Positions 24,285 through 31,850 of a stretch of DNA of 38,956 nucleotides are shown here, in pieces (the first letter of the stretch is position 1; every line of letters starts with the position of its first letter). Below the pieces are notes generated by a model. That model searched no databases. It saw only the letters and a list, made by a program, of their open reading frames with translations, and was not told the DNA's origin. A program made the translations under genes and the position numbers. Location of the stretch: NCBI GenBank assembly GCA_040255675.1, contig JBDZVM010000037.1, forward strand, positions 1 to 38,956. Direction: 5' to 3'. The stretch is from JBDZVM01 sp040255675 (lineage in GTDB: Bacteria; Actinomycetota; Actinomycetes; Acidothermales; Acidothermaceae).

Positions 24285-24716
24285 ATGCATACCAGAGTCG
24301 CTACCCTCGAGCTTGCTAGTGAACTTCGGGTGGCGCTCATGAGACTCACCCGTCGGTTGCGGGCCGAGCGGCCCGCCGAAGGCATCACGCTCACGCAAAT
24401 CTCGGCGCTCGGGGTGCTCGAGCGTCACGGCGCGATGAACTTGGCCGAACTGTCGGCCCACGAGCGCGTGCAGCCGCCGTCGATGACCCGCACCACCGCG
24501 GCATTGGTTGAGCGCGGCCTGGCGAGCCGCACCAGCGATCCGGCCGACAAGCGGCACGTCGTCTTCGAGCTCACCGACGGCGGCCGCGCACTGCTGCGTG
24601 AGGATCGGCGCCGGCGGGAGATGTGGCTCGCGGGCCAGCTGGCTGAGCTCACCGCGCAAGAGCGCGCGCTCTTGCATTCCGTTGCCCCGTTGCTTAACCG
24701 GCTGGCGCAGTCGTGA
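24285..24716 (+). CDS. MarR family transcriptional regulator
   Basis: A 143-residue winged-helix regulator. The core is ITLTQISALGVLERHGAMNL, then AELSAHERVQPPSMTRTTAALVERGLASR and the wing SDPADKRHVVFELTDGG, all typical of MarR. It should act as a dimer and respond to a small molecule, often a toxic or phenolic one. ATG at 24285 is preferred since a -10 element lies 7 bases before it; an in-frame ATG at 24273 overlaps that element. The stop overlaps the next gene's GTG start (GTGA), so regulator and exporter are coupled and probably release each other from repression when ligand is present. Confidence 0.93.
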   Translation: MHTRVATLELASELRVALMRLTRRLRAERPAEGITLTQISALGVLERHGAMNLAELSAHERVQPPSMTRTTAALVERGLASRTSDPADKRHVVFELTDGGRALLREDRRRREMWLAGQLAELTAQERALLHSVAPLLNRLAQS

Positions 24717-26026
24717 AAGGAATGTTTCGCTCGCTGAGCGTGCGCAACTACCGGCTGTACGCCGGCGGTCAGGTCGTCTCCATCACCGGCACCTGGATGG
24801 CCCGGGTCACTCAAGACTGGCTCGTCTACCACATCCTTACGAACGACAGCAGCTTCGCGCTCGGGCTGGTCACCGCCCTGCAATTCATGCCGACATTGCT
24901 GTTCGGCATGTACGGCGGCATCCTTGGTGACCGTTATCCCAAGCGCCGAGTGCTGATCGCGACACAGAGCGCGATGGCCGTCATTTCCTTGGTGAGCGGT
25001 TTGCTGATCGTCACCGATGTGCTCGAGTTGTGGTCGATGTGCTTGATCGTCTTCGTTTTCGGTGTCGTCACAGCACTCGACAGCCCGGTACGCCAGGCGT
25101 TCGTGGTCGAGATGGTCGGTCGCGAGACGCTGCAAAACGCCGTCAGCCTGAACTCCGCGACGTTCAACCTCGCACGCATGATCGGTCCCGCCATCGCGGG
25201 CGTGATGATCGAGGCGTTCGGCACGGCACCCGCGTTCTTCTGCAACACCGTGTCGTACGTCGCCGTCATTGTGGGACTCCTCGCGATGACCACGGGCGAT
25301 TTGCAGATGGCGCAGCGAGTCGCTCGGGCGCGGGGCCAGCTTCGTGAAGGCATCGACTACGTGCGGCAACGTTCGCAATTGCTGCTTCCGTTGACGCTGA
25401 TCGGCATCATCGCGATGTTCGGCTTCAACTTCCAGATCACCAACGCGTTGATGGCGCAGGGCGTGTTCGGGCGCGGTGCCGGAGCGTACGGCGCGCTCTC
25501 GACCGTGCAGGCGTTGGGCGCGCTCATCGGCGCGCTGAGTTCCGCGCGGCGACGTGAACGGCCGCGGATCCGCTTGCTGATTTCAGCGGCCGTCGCGTTC
25601 GGCGTTCTCGAAGCCGTCTCGAGCGTGATGCCGACGTACGACCTGTTCATGCTGCTGCTCTTGCCGACCGGCCTCGCCGCGATTTTCCTGACGACGTCGG
25701 CGAACGCCGCCGTGCAACTGGCCACGTCACCGCGCATGCAGAGCCGCGTCATGGCGTTGTACACCATGGTTTTCCTCGGCTGCGCGCCGCTCGGCTCACT
25801 GTTCGTCGGCTGGCTCGGCGGCACCCTCGGCCCGCGCGCGGCGCTCTTCTTCGGCGGGGCCATCTCAGTGGTCGGCGCGCTCGCCTGCGCGGCGATGTAC
25901 GCCCGCTCCGAGCGCGTCGAACTGCGGTTCAACGAGCACTTGTGGCGCATCCGCGTCGTCCCGCGCGAAGAACTCGCCCGTGAGCAGGCCGAGGGAGCGC
26001 TCGTCGCCGACGTCCAGGCGCGGTGA
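24713..26026 (+). CDS. MFS exporter controlled by MarR (MFS_3/EntS-like)
   Basis: A 437-residue transporter with 12 predicted membrane segments. It starts FRSLSVRNYRLYAGGQVVS, and ITGTWMARVTQDWLVY is characteristic of the MFS_3 (enterobactin exporter-like) group. The motif A-like loop is GGILGDRYPKRRV (about 66-78). AVVDSPVRQ-type sequence appears as TALDSPVRQAFVVEMVG. A drug or metabolite efflux role is likely from the family and the coupled MarR gene; the substrate is unknown. Translation may start at GTG 24713 (overlapping the MarR stop) or at ATG 24722. Confidence 0.92.
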   Translation: MKGMFRSLSVRNYRLYAGGQVVSITGTWMARVTQDWLVYHILTNDSSFALGLVTALQFMPTLLFGMYGGILGDRYPKRRVLIATQSAMAVISLVSGLLIVTDVLELWSMCLIVFVFGVVTALDSPVRQAFVVEMVGRETLQNAVSLNSATFNLARMIGPAIAGVMIEAFGTAPAFFCNTVSYVAVIVGLLAMTTGDLQMAQRVARARGQLREGIDYVRQRSQLLLPLTLIGIIAMFGFNFQITNALMAQGVFGRGAGAYGALSTVQALGALIGALSSARRRERPRIRLLISAAVAFGVLEAVSSVMPTYDLFMLLLLPTGLAAIFLTTSANAAVQLATSPRMQSRVMALYTMVFLGCAPLGSLFVGWLGGTLGPRAALFFGGAISVVGALACAAMYARSERVELRFNEHLWRIRVVPREELAREQAEGALVADVQAR

Positions 26027-26032
26027 ACCGTC

Positions 26033-26632
26033 GTGGTGCGGCTCTTCGTCGCGGTCACTCCCCCGCCCTCCGCCACGGCGCATCTTGATGCGGCGGTGGC
26101 GCCGCTGCGCGACCGGGAGACCGCACTGCGCTGGAGCAAGCCGGTGATGTGGCACTTGACGTTGGCGTTCTTCGGCGAGGTCGCCGAAGAACGCCAAGGC
26201 GAGCTTGAAACGCGTCTCGCCAAAGTAGCGGCCCGCCACGGTGTCGCCGAACTGCGGTTTCGCGGTGCCGGCGCGTTTTCGAGGCCGGCGCGGGCCAGCG
26301 TGCTGTTCACCGGCGTCGACCTGGTCGCGCCGTTGGGCCAGCCGCGCTCGCCGCTGGTGGCGCTCGCCGCGGCCTGCGCCGCGGCCGGCCGCCGAATCGG
26401 CCTCGACATCGAAGACCGCGCGTTCAAGCCGCATCTGACACTGGCGCGCGCCAAAGGGCGCGCGCCAGTCGACGTCCGGCCGCTGGTCGAAGCGCTTCGT
26501 GACTACGCCGGCCCGAGCTGGCCGGCGTCGGCGATCGAACTCATCCGCAGCCACCTCGGCCCCCAGCTTCGCTACGAGACACTGGCGCGATGGCCGCTCC
26601 GCCCCTCTCCTCCCCCACCCACACTCGCGTGA
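26033..26632 (+). CDS. thpR: RNA 2',3'-cyclic phosphodiesterase / 2'-5' RNA ligase ThpR
   Basis: A 199-residue 2H phosphoesterase. The two catalytic HxTx motifs are HLTLAFFG (H at about 41) and HLTLARAKG (H at about 134). The N-terminus RLFVAVTPP is typical. The family hydrolyses 2',3'-cyclic phosphates on RNA and joins tRNA halves in vitro; the cellular role is unclear. The start is GTG at 26033 or 26036. A perfect 12-bp inverted repeat (26441-26452 and 26457-26468) spans the codons after the second motif. The stop TGA (26630-26632) lies in the left arm of a palindromic element, so the C-terminal Pro-rich tail may have been set by that element. Confidence 0.92.
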   Translation: MVRLFVAVTPPPSATAHLDAAVAPLRDRETALRWSKPVMWHLTLAFFGEVAEERQGELETRLAKVAARHGVAELRFRGAGAFSRPARASVLFTGVDLVAPLGQPRSPLVALAAACAAAGRRIGLDIEDRAFKPHLTLARAKGRAPVDVRPLVEALRDYAGPSWPASAIELIRSHLGPQLRYETLARWPLRPSPPPPTLA

Positions 26633-26713
26633 TCACGAAGACTTTTCAGCGCCTAGGAGGGTAGTAGTTTTCGTGATCACGAGTAGGTTGGGGCGATCAC
26701 GAGCAGCTTGGGG
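26628..26713. repeat. Palindromic element copy 2, overlapping the thpR stop codon
   Basis: CGTGATCACGAAGACT (26628-26643) and AGTTTTCGTGATCACG (26666-26681) are 16-bp inverted arms with one mismatch. The loop contains CCTAGGAGGGTAG. The tail GATCACGAGTAGGTTGGGG (26675-26693) is repeated almost exactly at 26695-26713. Arms, loop and tail match the element at 14639-14700 in the opposite orientation. It supplies the TGA stop of thpR and ends 2 bp before the aldo/keto reductase stop. Confidence 0.88.
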
Positions 26714-26715
26714 CG

Positions 26716-27687
26716 CTACCAGGCGTAGGCCTCCGGCGCCGTGCCACCCGGGCCCGGCCAGATCTCGTCGAGTCGGGCGAGTGCCTTCTCGTCGAGGCTG
26801 ATGTCGACCGCGCGAGCGGCGCCGTCGAGCTGCTCGATCGTACGCGGACCGATGATCGGCGCCGTCACCGCGGGTTGGTGCAACAGCCACGCGAGCGCGA
26901 CGTTCGCCGGATCTTCGCCGAGCTCGTCGCAAAACGCCTCGTACGCCTCGACAGCTGACCGGTGCGCTTCGAGCGTCTCGCTGGCGCGGCCGCTAGTGCT
27001 GCGATTGCGGTCTTGCTTACTCAAAATGCCGCCGAGCAGGCCGCCGTGCAGCGGACTCCAGGGAATGACCCCAAGGCCGTAGTCTTGCGCGGCGGGCAGC
27101 ACCTCGAGTTCGACCGTGCGGGCGGCGAGGTTGTAAAGCGACTGCTCGCTTACCAAACCCAAGTAGTTACGCCGCTTCGCGGCCTCCTGTGCCTTCGCGA
27201 TGTGCCAGCCGGCGAAGTTCGACGATCCCGCGTACAAAATTTTTCCTTGCGCGCGAAGGGTTTCGAACCCCTCCCAAATTTCGTCCCAAGGCGTCGAGCG
27301 ATCGACGTGGTGCATCTGGTAGATGTCGATGTAATCGGTGCGGAGACGCTTCAGCGAGGCGTCGCACGCCCGGCGGATGTTCAACGCCGACAGCTTGCCG
27401 TTGTTCGGCCAGTCGTCCATATCTCCGTAGAGCTTCGTCGCGAGCACCGTCTTTTCGCGGTGCCCGCCGCCCTGAGAGAACCACTCGCCGATGATTGTCT
27501 CGGTGCGGCCCTTGTTTTCATCCCACCCGTAGACGTTGGCGGTGTCGAAGAAATTGACGCCGAGATCGTGCGCGCGGTGCATGATGCGGTAGGCGTCTTC
27601 GGCTTCGGTGACCGGACCGAAGTTCATCGTGCCGAGACAAAGCCGGCTCACCCGCAGGCCGGTGCGGCCTAGATTCGTGTATTCCAT
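26716..27687 (-). CDS. Aldo/keto reductase
   Basis: A 323-residue NADPH-dependent oxidoreductase of the AKR family with a (beta/alpha)8 barrel. The catalytic tetrad is visible: D48 and Y53 in FFDTANVYG, K85 in LATKLYG, and H126 in YQMHHVD. The cofactor-binding end shows GVIPWSPLHGGLLGG and PIIGPRTIEQL. It resembles the YajO/IolS-like group acting on aldehydes or sugar derivatives, but the substrate cannot be read. The start is ATG at 27687. It diverges from the secreted-protein gene and ends right beside the palindromic element. Confidence 0.94.
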   Translation of the reverse strand: MEYTNLGRTGLRVSRLCLGTMNFGPVTEAEDAYRIMHRAHDLGVNFFDTANVYGWDENKGRTETIIGEWFSQGGGHREKTVLATKLYGDMDDWPNNGKLSALNIRRACDASLKRLRTDYIDIYQMHHVDRSTPWDEIWEGFETLRAQGKILYAGSSNFAGWHIAKAQEAAKRRNYLGLVSEQSLYNLAARTVELEVLPAAQDYGLGVIPWSPLHGGLLGGILSKQDRNRSTSGRASETLEAHRSAVEAYEAFCDELGEDPANVALAWLLHQPAVTAPIIGPRTIEQLDGAARAVDISLDEKALARLDEIWPGPGGTAPEAYAW

Positions 27688-27764
27688 GACCCATAGCTTG
27701 CCATGAGCTAGCTACGGGCTTGCGCGGCCCGCAACGGCTTGCACACAAAACGGCGTGCATCACA

Positions 27765-28823
27765 ATGGTCGGAGGCCCTCCGGCAGATCTGCGAGGCACA
27801 CTGAACGTCGTCCGTCGAGCGTTGCTCAGCGTCGTCGCGTTGGGCTGGCTCGTCGCGCTCGCTGTCCCGGCGGCGGCCGCCGGCTCGACGCCGGTGGCGT
27901 CGGCGTCCGCGTTGTTCAGCTTCACCGACCAGCGCATCGGCGAATCGAGTGGACTGGCCGCGAGCTCCGATGGGCGGTACGTGTACACGCACAACGACAG
28001 CGGCGACAGCGCGCGTTTCTTCAAGGTCGACGCGCGTGGCAACACGGCGGCGGTCTACACGCTGCGCGGCGCGAAGAACATCGACTGGGAGGATATGGCG
28101 ACCGGTGCCGACGCCGCCGGCCGTCGCGTCCTTTATTTTGGCGATATCGGCGACAACACCGCGAGTCGCAAAGAAGTCGACGTTTATCGCGTCGCGGAGC
28201 CGGCCGGCGGAAGCGCTGACGTATCGTGGCTGCGGTATCGATTCGCTTACCCGGACGGCGCGCACGACGCCGAAGCTTTGCTTGTCGACCCGCGAACTCA
28301 GCGCATTTACCTAGCGACGAAGACGCTGCTCGGCGGCGGCGAGCTCTATGCCGCGCCGGCAACGCTGAACCTTGATGGGCTCAACGTACTGTCTCGCGTG
28401 CGGCCGGTGCCCTCGCTGGTGACGTCCGCTGACTTCTCGCCAGACGGTACGCGCATCGTATTGCTGACGTACCTTTCCGCGTATTGGGCGGACGGCGTCA
28501 ACGGCGCTCTTCACTCTTTCGATGTTCCATTGCAACGGCAAGACGAAGCAATTGCCTTTACTGCCGACGGTTCCGGGCTGCTTATCGGAAGCGAAGGAGC
28601 AGGCAGTACGGTTTATCGAGTTGAGCTGCCGTGGACTGACGATCGCGCTGCGTCGCCATCCGCGTCGACGTCCGCTACCCCTTCACCAATCCCAACCTTC
28701 GGTCGAAGCGCCGCGTCGCGTGACGTGTCGCCGCCGCGAGTCCTGCTCTATATCGCGATTGTGGCGGGCGCGTGCGTCGTGATGGCCGTGGTCGCCATCT
28801 TTGTAAGACGGCGGGCACGATAA
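27765..28823 (+). CDS. Secreted, membrane-anchored propeller-like protein
   Basis: A 352-residue protein of unrecognised function. The signal peptide is RRALLSVVALGWLVALAVPAAAA (about 17-39). The extracytoplasmic part has repeated beta-strand blocks like a propeller (GLAASSDGRYVYTHNDSGDS, DAEALLVDPRTQRIYLATK, SADFSPDGTRIVLLTY, AIAFTADGSGLLIGSE). A Ser/Thr/Pro-rich spacer, a C-terminal membrane helix (LLYIAIVAGACVVMAVVAIF) and RRRAR follow, so it is a type I anchored surface protein. ATG at 27765 is chosen because it gives a normal signal peptide length; an in-frame TTG lies at 27720. Confidence 0.85.
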   Translation: MVGGPPADLRGTLNVVRRALLSVVALGWLVALAVPAAAAGSTPVASASALFSFTDQRIGESSGLAASSDGRYVYTHNDSGDSARFFKVDARGNTAAVYTLRGAKNIDWEDMATGADAAGRRVLYFGDIGDNTASRKEVDVYRVAEPAGGSADVSWLRYRFAYPDGAHDAEALLVDPRTQRIYLATKTLLGGGELYAAPATLNLDGLNVLSRVRPVPSLVTSADFSPDGTRIVLLTYLSAYWADGVNGALHSFDVPLQRQDEAIAFTADGSGLLIGSEGAGSTVYRVELPWTDDRAASPSASTSATPSPIPTFGRSAASRDVSPPRVLLYIAIVAGACVVMAVVAIFVRRRAR

Positions 28824-28843
28824 GCGGCTGGTACCGTGGGCGC

Positions 28844-29389
28844 ATGCGAAACGGCGTCGTGGTCGCGGTCTGTCGCGACGCCGTGCATGCCTTTAGCAAG
28901 CCCCAACTGCCGAGCATCACGTTGGTTGAAGGCCTCGGCGTCGAGGGCGACGCGCATTTTGGCGCGACCGTGCAACACCGGTCGAGGGTGGCGCGTGATC
29001 CGGCGCAACCAAATTTGCGGCAAGTTCACCTTATACACGCCGAATTACACGATGAATTGCGTGACATGGGATTCGACGTTAGCGCTGGTCAACTTGGCGA
29101 GAACATCACCACACGGGGGGTCGACCTTCTTGCCTTGCCCACCCGCACCCGTTTGCGTGTAGGCGACAGCGTCGTGATCGAGATCACCGGCCTGCGCAAT
29201 CCATGCCTGCAGATAGACGACTTCCAGCAGGGATTGTTGAAACACATGGTCGATCGCGACCCGGCCGGCAACGTCGTGCGCAAGGCCGGGGTTATGGGCG
29301 TCGTTCTCGCAGGTGGTGACGTCCGCCCTGGCGACACGATCGGAACGCGGTTGCCAGAACGTCCTTGGACGACGCTCGAATGCGTTTGA
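28844..29389 (+). CDS. MOSC domain-containing protein
   Basis: A 181-residue protein made of a MOSC (molybdenum cofactor sulfurase C-terminal) domain, related to bacterial YiiM-type proteins that handle sulfur or molybdenum cofactor chemistry. Family segments are GVEGDAHFG, RQVHLIHAELHDEL, SAGQLGENITTRGVDLLALP and the cysteine site GLRNPCLQIDDFQQGLL. ATG at 28844 is preferred over an upstream frame start that would overlap the preceding gene. It begins 21 bases after the secreted-protein stop, so they may be cotranscribed. No molybdenum cofactor synthesis gene is in the window. Confidence 0.92.
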   Translation: MRNGVVVAVCRDAVHAFSKPQLPSITLVEGLGVEGDAHFGATVQHRSRVARDPAQPNLRQVHLIHAELHDELRDMGFDVSAGQLGENITTRGVDLLALPTRTRLRVGDSVVIEITGLRNPCLQIDDFQQGLLKHMVDRDPAGNVVRKAGVMGVVLAGGDVRPGDTIGTRLPERPWTTLECV

Positions 29390-29392
29390 GGG

Positions 29393-30004
29393 TTACCGGC
29401 GCCGCGCCCGCACCAGCACGTCGATAGCGAACCTCTCACCGTCAGGCGTCGCGACCGGGCGGCGCACCCGCTCGGCTTTCTCGATCGAAATGTCAGCAAA
29501 ATCCGCGAGATCGGCAACGACGTCGACCGGTGAAAACAAGACATCTGGGTCTTGTGGCCCACCGACGCCGTCGGTGAGGTTGGTCGAATCGTGCGCGACG
29601 ACCAAGAGCGTGCCGCCGGAAGCGAGCACCGACGCCGCGCGTTTCATCGACTCGCGGCGCTCAGCGGCCGTCAGTTGCACGTACGCCATGATGACGGCGT
29701 CGAACGGCCCGGTCGGGTAGGCGTCGTGAACGACATCGCGTCGAAGCCACGTCGTCTGGTTGGCGACGCCGGCTTGCGCGGCGATGCGCCCGGCTCGATC
29801 GAGTGCTGCCGCTGAAAAGTCGAGCCCGGTGACGACCCATCCGCGTGACGCTAGCCAGATGGCGTTGCGGCCTTCGCCGCACGCGACGTCGAGCGCCGCA
29901 CCAGGCGAGATGCCGGCCAGCTCTGCCGCGACGAATCGGTTCGGCTCGGCACCCCACAGGAGCTCGGTGCCGCGGTAGCGCTCATCCCACTCGGCGGCGT
30001 CCAT
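29393..30004 (-). CDS. SAM-dependent class I methyltransferase
   Basis: A 203-residue methyltransferase. Motif I is ALDVACGEGRNAIWLA (about 36-51), followed by VVTGLDFSAAALDRA (motif II) and FDAVIMAYVQL (motif IV). The N-terminus WDERYRGTELLWGAEPNRFV recalls TehB/thiopurine-like methyltransferases that detoxify small molecules. The substrate is unknown. GGGAGG five bases before ATG at 30004 fixes the start. It is convergent with the MOSC gene, with only three bases between the two stop codons. Confidence 0.92.
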   Translation of the reverse strand: MDAAEWDERYRGTELLWGAEPNRFVAAELAGISPGAALDVACGEGRNAIWLASRGWVVTGLDFSAAALDRAGRIAAQAGVANQTTWLRRDVVHDAYPTGPFDAVIMAYVQLTAAERRESMKRAASVLASGGTLLVVAHDSTNLTDGVGGPQDPDVLFSPVDVVADLADFADISIEKAERVRRPVATPDGERFAIDVLVRARRR

Positions 30005-30118
30005 TGATCCTCCCTGTTCGCGGATCAAGCGCTGTCCGCCGAGTCAAGCGGAAGCCTCGGCCGGAACGGAAAGTTCGTGGCGATCAGCGTACCCCGCCCC
30101 CGCGTCGGGAACGCGATG

Positions 30119-30162
30119 GAATAGGCACGCAATAGGCACGGAATAGGCACGGAATAGGCGAG
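30119..30162. repeat. Four 11-bp tandem repeats upstream of thioredoxin
   Basis: Units GAATAGGCACG (30119-30129), CAATAGGCACG (30130-30140), GAATAGGCACG (30141-30151) and GAATAGGCGAG (30152-30162) follow each other without gaps. The period is about one helical turn. The third unit boundary creates the GGAAT element of the thioredoxin promoter. Confidence 0.88.
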
Positions 30163-30165
30163 GTT
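30140..30165 (+). promoter_or_regulatory. SigR/SigH-type promoter of the thioredoxin gene
   Basis: GGAAT (30140-30144), an 18-bp spacer and GTT (30163-30165) match the SigR (Streptomyces) and SigH (mycobacteria) consensus GGAAT-N18/19-GTT. Thioredoxin genes are classic members of that thiol-stress regulon. Transcription would start near 30172, giving a leader of about 42 nt with GGAG before the ATG. Confidence 0.68.
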
Positions 30166-30213
30166 CGGCTTGTGCTTGCATACCTAGATGGGTATGAGAG
30201 GAGACCACCTCTG

Positions 30214-30576
30214 ATGGCGACGATCACTTTGACGAAGGACAACTTCGAAGAGACGGTGACCAAGGAGGGCATCGCGCTGGTCGACTGGTGGGCGGCATGG
30301 TGCGGTCCTTGTCGTCGGTTTGCGCCGGTGTTCGACGAGGCGAGCGAGAACCACACCGACATCACCTTCGGTAAGGTCGATACCGAGGCCGAGCAGCAAT
30401 TGGCCGCGGCCGCTCGCATCATGTCGATCCCGACCCTGATGGCGTTTCGCGACGGCATTCTCGTGTTCTCGCAGCCCGGGGCTTTGACGGCGCCGATGCT
30501 CGAGCAGGTCATCGACGCCGTGCGAAAACTCGATATGGACGACGTCCGCAAGCAGGTCGCGGCACAGCAGTCGTAG
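30214..30576 (+). CDS. trxA: Thioredoxin
   Basis: A 120-residue thiol-disulfide reductase of the cytosol. The active site is W29-C-G-P-C33 in WWAAWCGPCRRFAPVF, and the cis-Pro loop is SIPTLMAF (about 74-81). The length is slightly above the usual 105-110 owing to a C-terminal helix (RKLDMDDVRKQVAAQQS). The ATG at 30214 follows GGAG by about 12 bases; the frame extends upstream to 30172 without homology. A SigR-type promoter lies just ahead, pointing to induction by disulfide stress. No thioredoxin reductase is adjacent. It is convergent with the MFS gene. Confidence 0.95.
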   Translation: MATITLTKDNFEETVTKEGIALVDWWAAWCGPCRRFAPVFDEASENHTDITFGKVDTEAEQQLAAAARIMSIPTLMAFRDGILVFSQPGALTAPMLEQVIDAVRKLDMDDVRKQVAAQQS

Positions 30577-30597
30577 GCCGCCTCTGGCGAATGCGGC

Positions 30598-31818
30598 TCA
30601 GTCGATTGGCCCGGGTATGTCGCCGACGGCGAGGCCGACCTCTGTGCGCGGGTACGCGCGGAGCGGTCGCCGCTTCGCGGTCGTCACGCCGAGCACCGCG
30701 ACGACGACGAATACCGGGACGATGAGCATCGCGGTATGGGTGCCGACGTGATCGGCGAGCGCGCCCAAACCAAACGGCGCGAGACCGATCGCGAGGCCGG
30801 TACCCCACGCGCCGTGGCCCGTCGCGAGATCAGCTTGTCCGTCTGAAAACTCAATGACCCTGGTAATGGCCAGCGGAAACTGGAGCGAAATCCCGAGGCC
30901 GATGACGAACAAGCCGACGAAGGCGAGCAACGCCACTGACGTAAACCAGAACGCGGTGAAGCCAACGAGTGTCAATAAGAAAACCGACACCAGCAGCGTG
31001 TCAGCCGAGTAACGCAACGCAAGGCGGCTCGATGTCAGCCGCCCGATCGTCATGCCGCACACGATGGCGGTGACACCAGTCGCGGCAACGCCTTCGGACA
31101 GGTGCTGGTGGTGTTCGAGGACGTCGGAGCTCCAGATTGTCAACGAGAATTCGATCGCAGCGGTCAAGACGAGCACGAGCCACGCGCGCCAGGATTCTCG
31201 TGACAGCGGGGGCCGGATGTCTCCTGCTCGACGCGTTGGCGTTCCGACGTCGTGCTCGCCGATGCCGCGACCTAGCACCGCCACGGTGAGCGCGAGGACG
31301 ATGGCCACGACGAGTCCGGCTCGCCAACCTATTTTCAAGGCGATTGCGGCGCTCAACAGCAAGGGCGCGAAAATGCCGAACCCGGACCCGACGCCGTTTG
31401 CTTCCGATACCGCGGCCCCGCCCGCCTGACCTGGATGGTGATGGGTCAACATGGCCGCGCTCAGGTTGACGATGATCGCGCCAGCGAATCCGGCGACCGC
31501 CGCGCCGACAAGGGTGACGGCAACGATCGAGCACGAGATGAAAACGGCGATCGCGGCCGCGAGCACGACGAGCGAGCCACGCATGAGCCGGGCCCGGCCG
31601 AAGCGGTCGACGAGTCGCGGTGTGAGAATGCCCGCCGCGACAGCGCCCGCGGCGAGAGCCGTGCCGTGGAGCCCAGACACCGCTCGACTTGTGTGTTCGT
31701 CGTCGCGAAGCAGGGTTACCGATGGTGTGAACGAATACAGAAAGTAGCCGTAGGTCGCGAGCTGCAGGTAGATAAGCCAGGTGACGCGGTCGCGGACGAG
31801 CAAAGCGGACGCCGGCAA
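30598..31818 (-). CDS. MFS transporter downstream of serC
   Basis: A 406-residue major facilitator with about 12 membrane segments. Recognisable parts are the loop ILTPRLVDRFGRARLMRG (motif A-like, about 60-77) and SEANGVGSGFGIFAPLLLSA. The substrate is unknown. The frame opens with a TTG at 31818, 32 bases after the serC stop, and has no ribosome site. The first codons lie inside a perfect 17-bp hairpin (31801-31837), so start and expression are uncertain; a second TTG at 31803 is possible. It is probably read through from serC. Its end is 22 bp from the convergent thioredoxin stop. Confidence 0.85.
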   Translation of the reverse strand: MPASALLVRDRVTWLIYLQLATYGYFLYSFTPSVTLLRDDEHTSRAVSGLHGTALAAGAVAAGILTPRLVDRFGRARLMRGSLVVLAAAIAVFISCSIVAVTLVGAAVAGFAGAIIVNLSAAMLTHHHPGQAGGAAVSEANGVGSGFGIFAPLLLSAAIALKIGWRAGLVVAIVLALTVAVLGRGIGEHDVGTPTRRAGDIRPPLSRESWRAWLVLVLTAAIEFSLTIWSSDVLEHHQHLSEGVAATGVTAIVCGMTIGRLTSSRLALRYSADTLLVSVFLLTLVGFTAFWFTSVALLAFVGLFVIGLGISLQFPLAITRVIEFSDGQADLATGHGAWGTGLAIGLAPFGLGALADHVGTHTAMLIVPVFVVVAVLGVTTAKRRPLRAYPRTEVGLAVGDIPGPID

Positions 31819-31837
31819 AGTGCCGGCGTCCGCTTTG
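31801..31837. terminator. 17-bp perfect hairpin between serC and the MFS gene
   Basis: CAAAGCGGACGCCGGCA (31801-31817) pairs exactly with TGCCGGCGTCCGCTTTG (31821-31837) around a 3-nt loop. It lies 14 bp after the serC stop. No U-tract follows in the minus direction, so it may be an attenuator or translation block rather than a plain terminator. It overlaps the apparent start of the MFS gene. Confidence 0.8.
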
Positions 31838-31850
31838 TTGGCGTTGTTTT

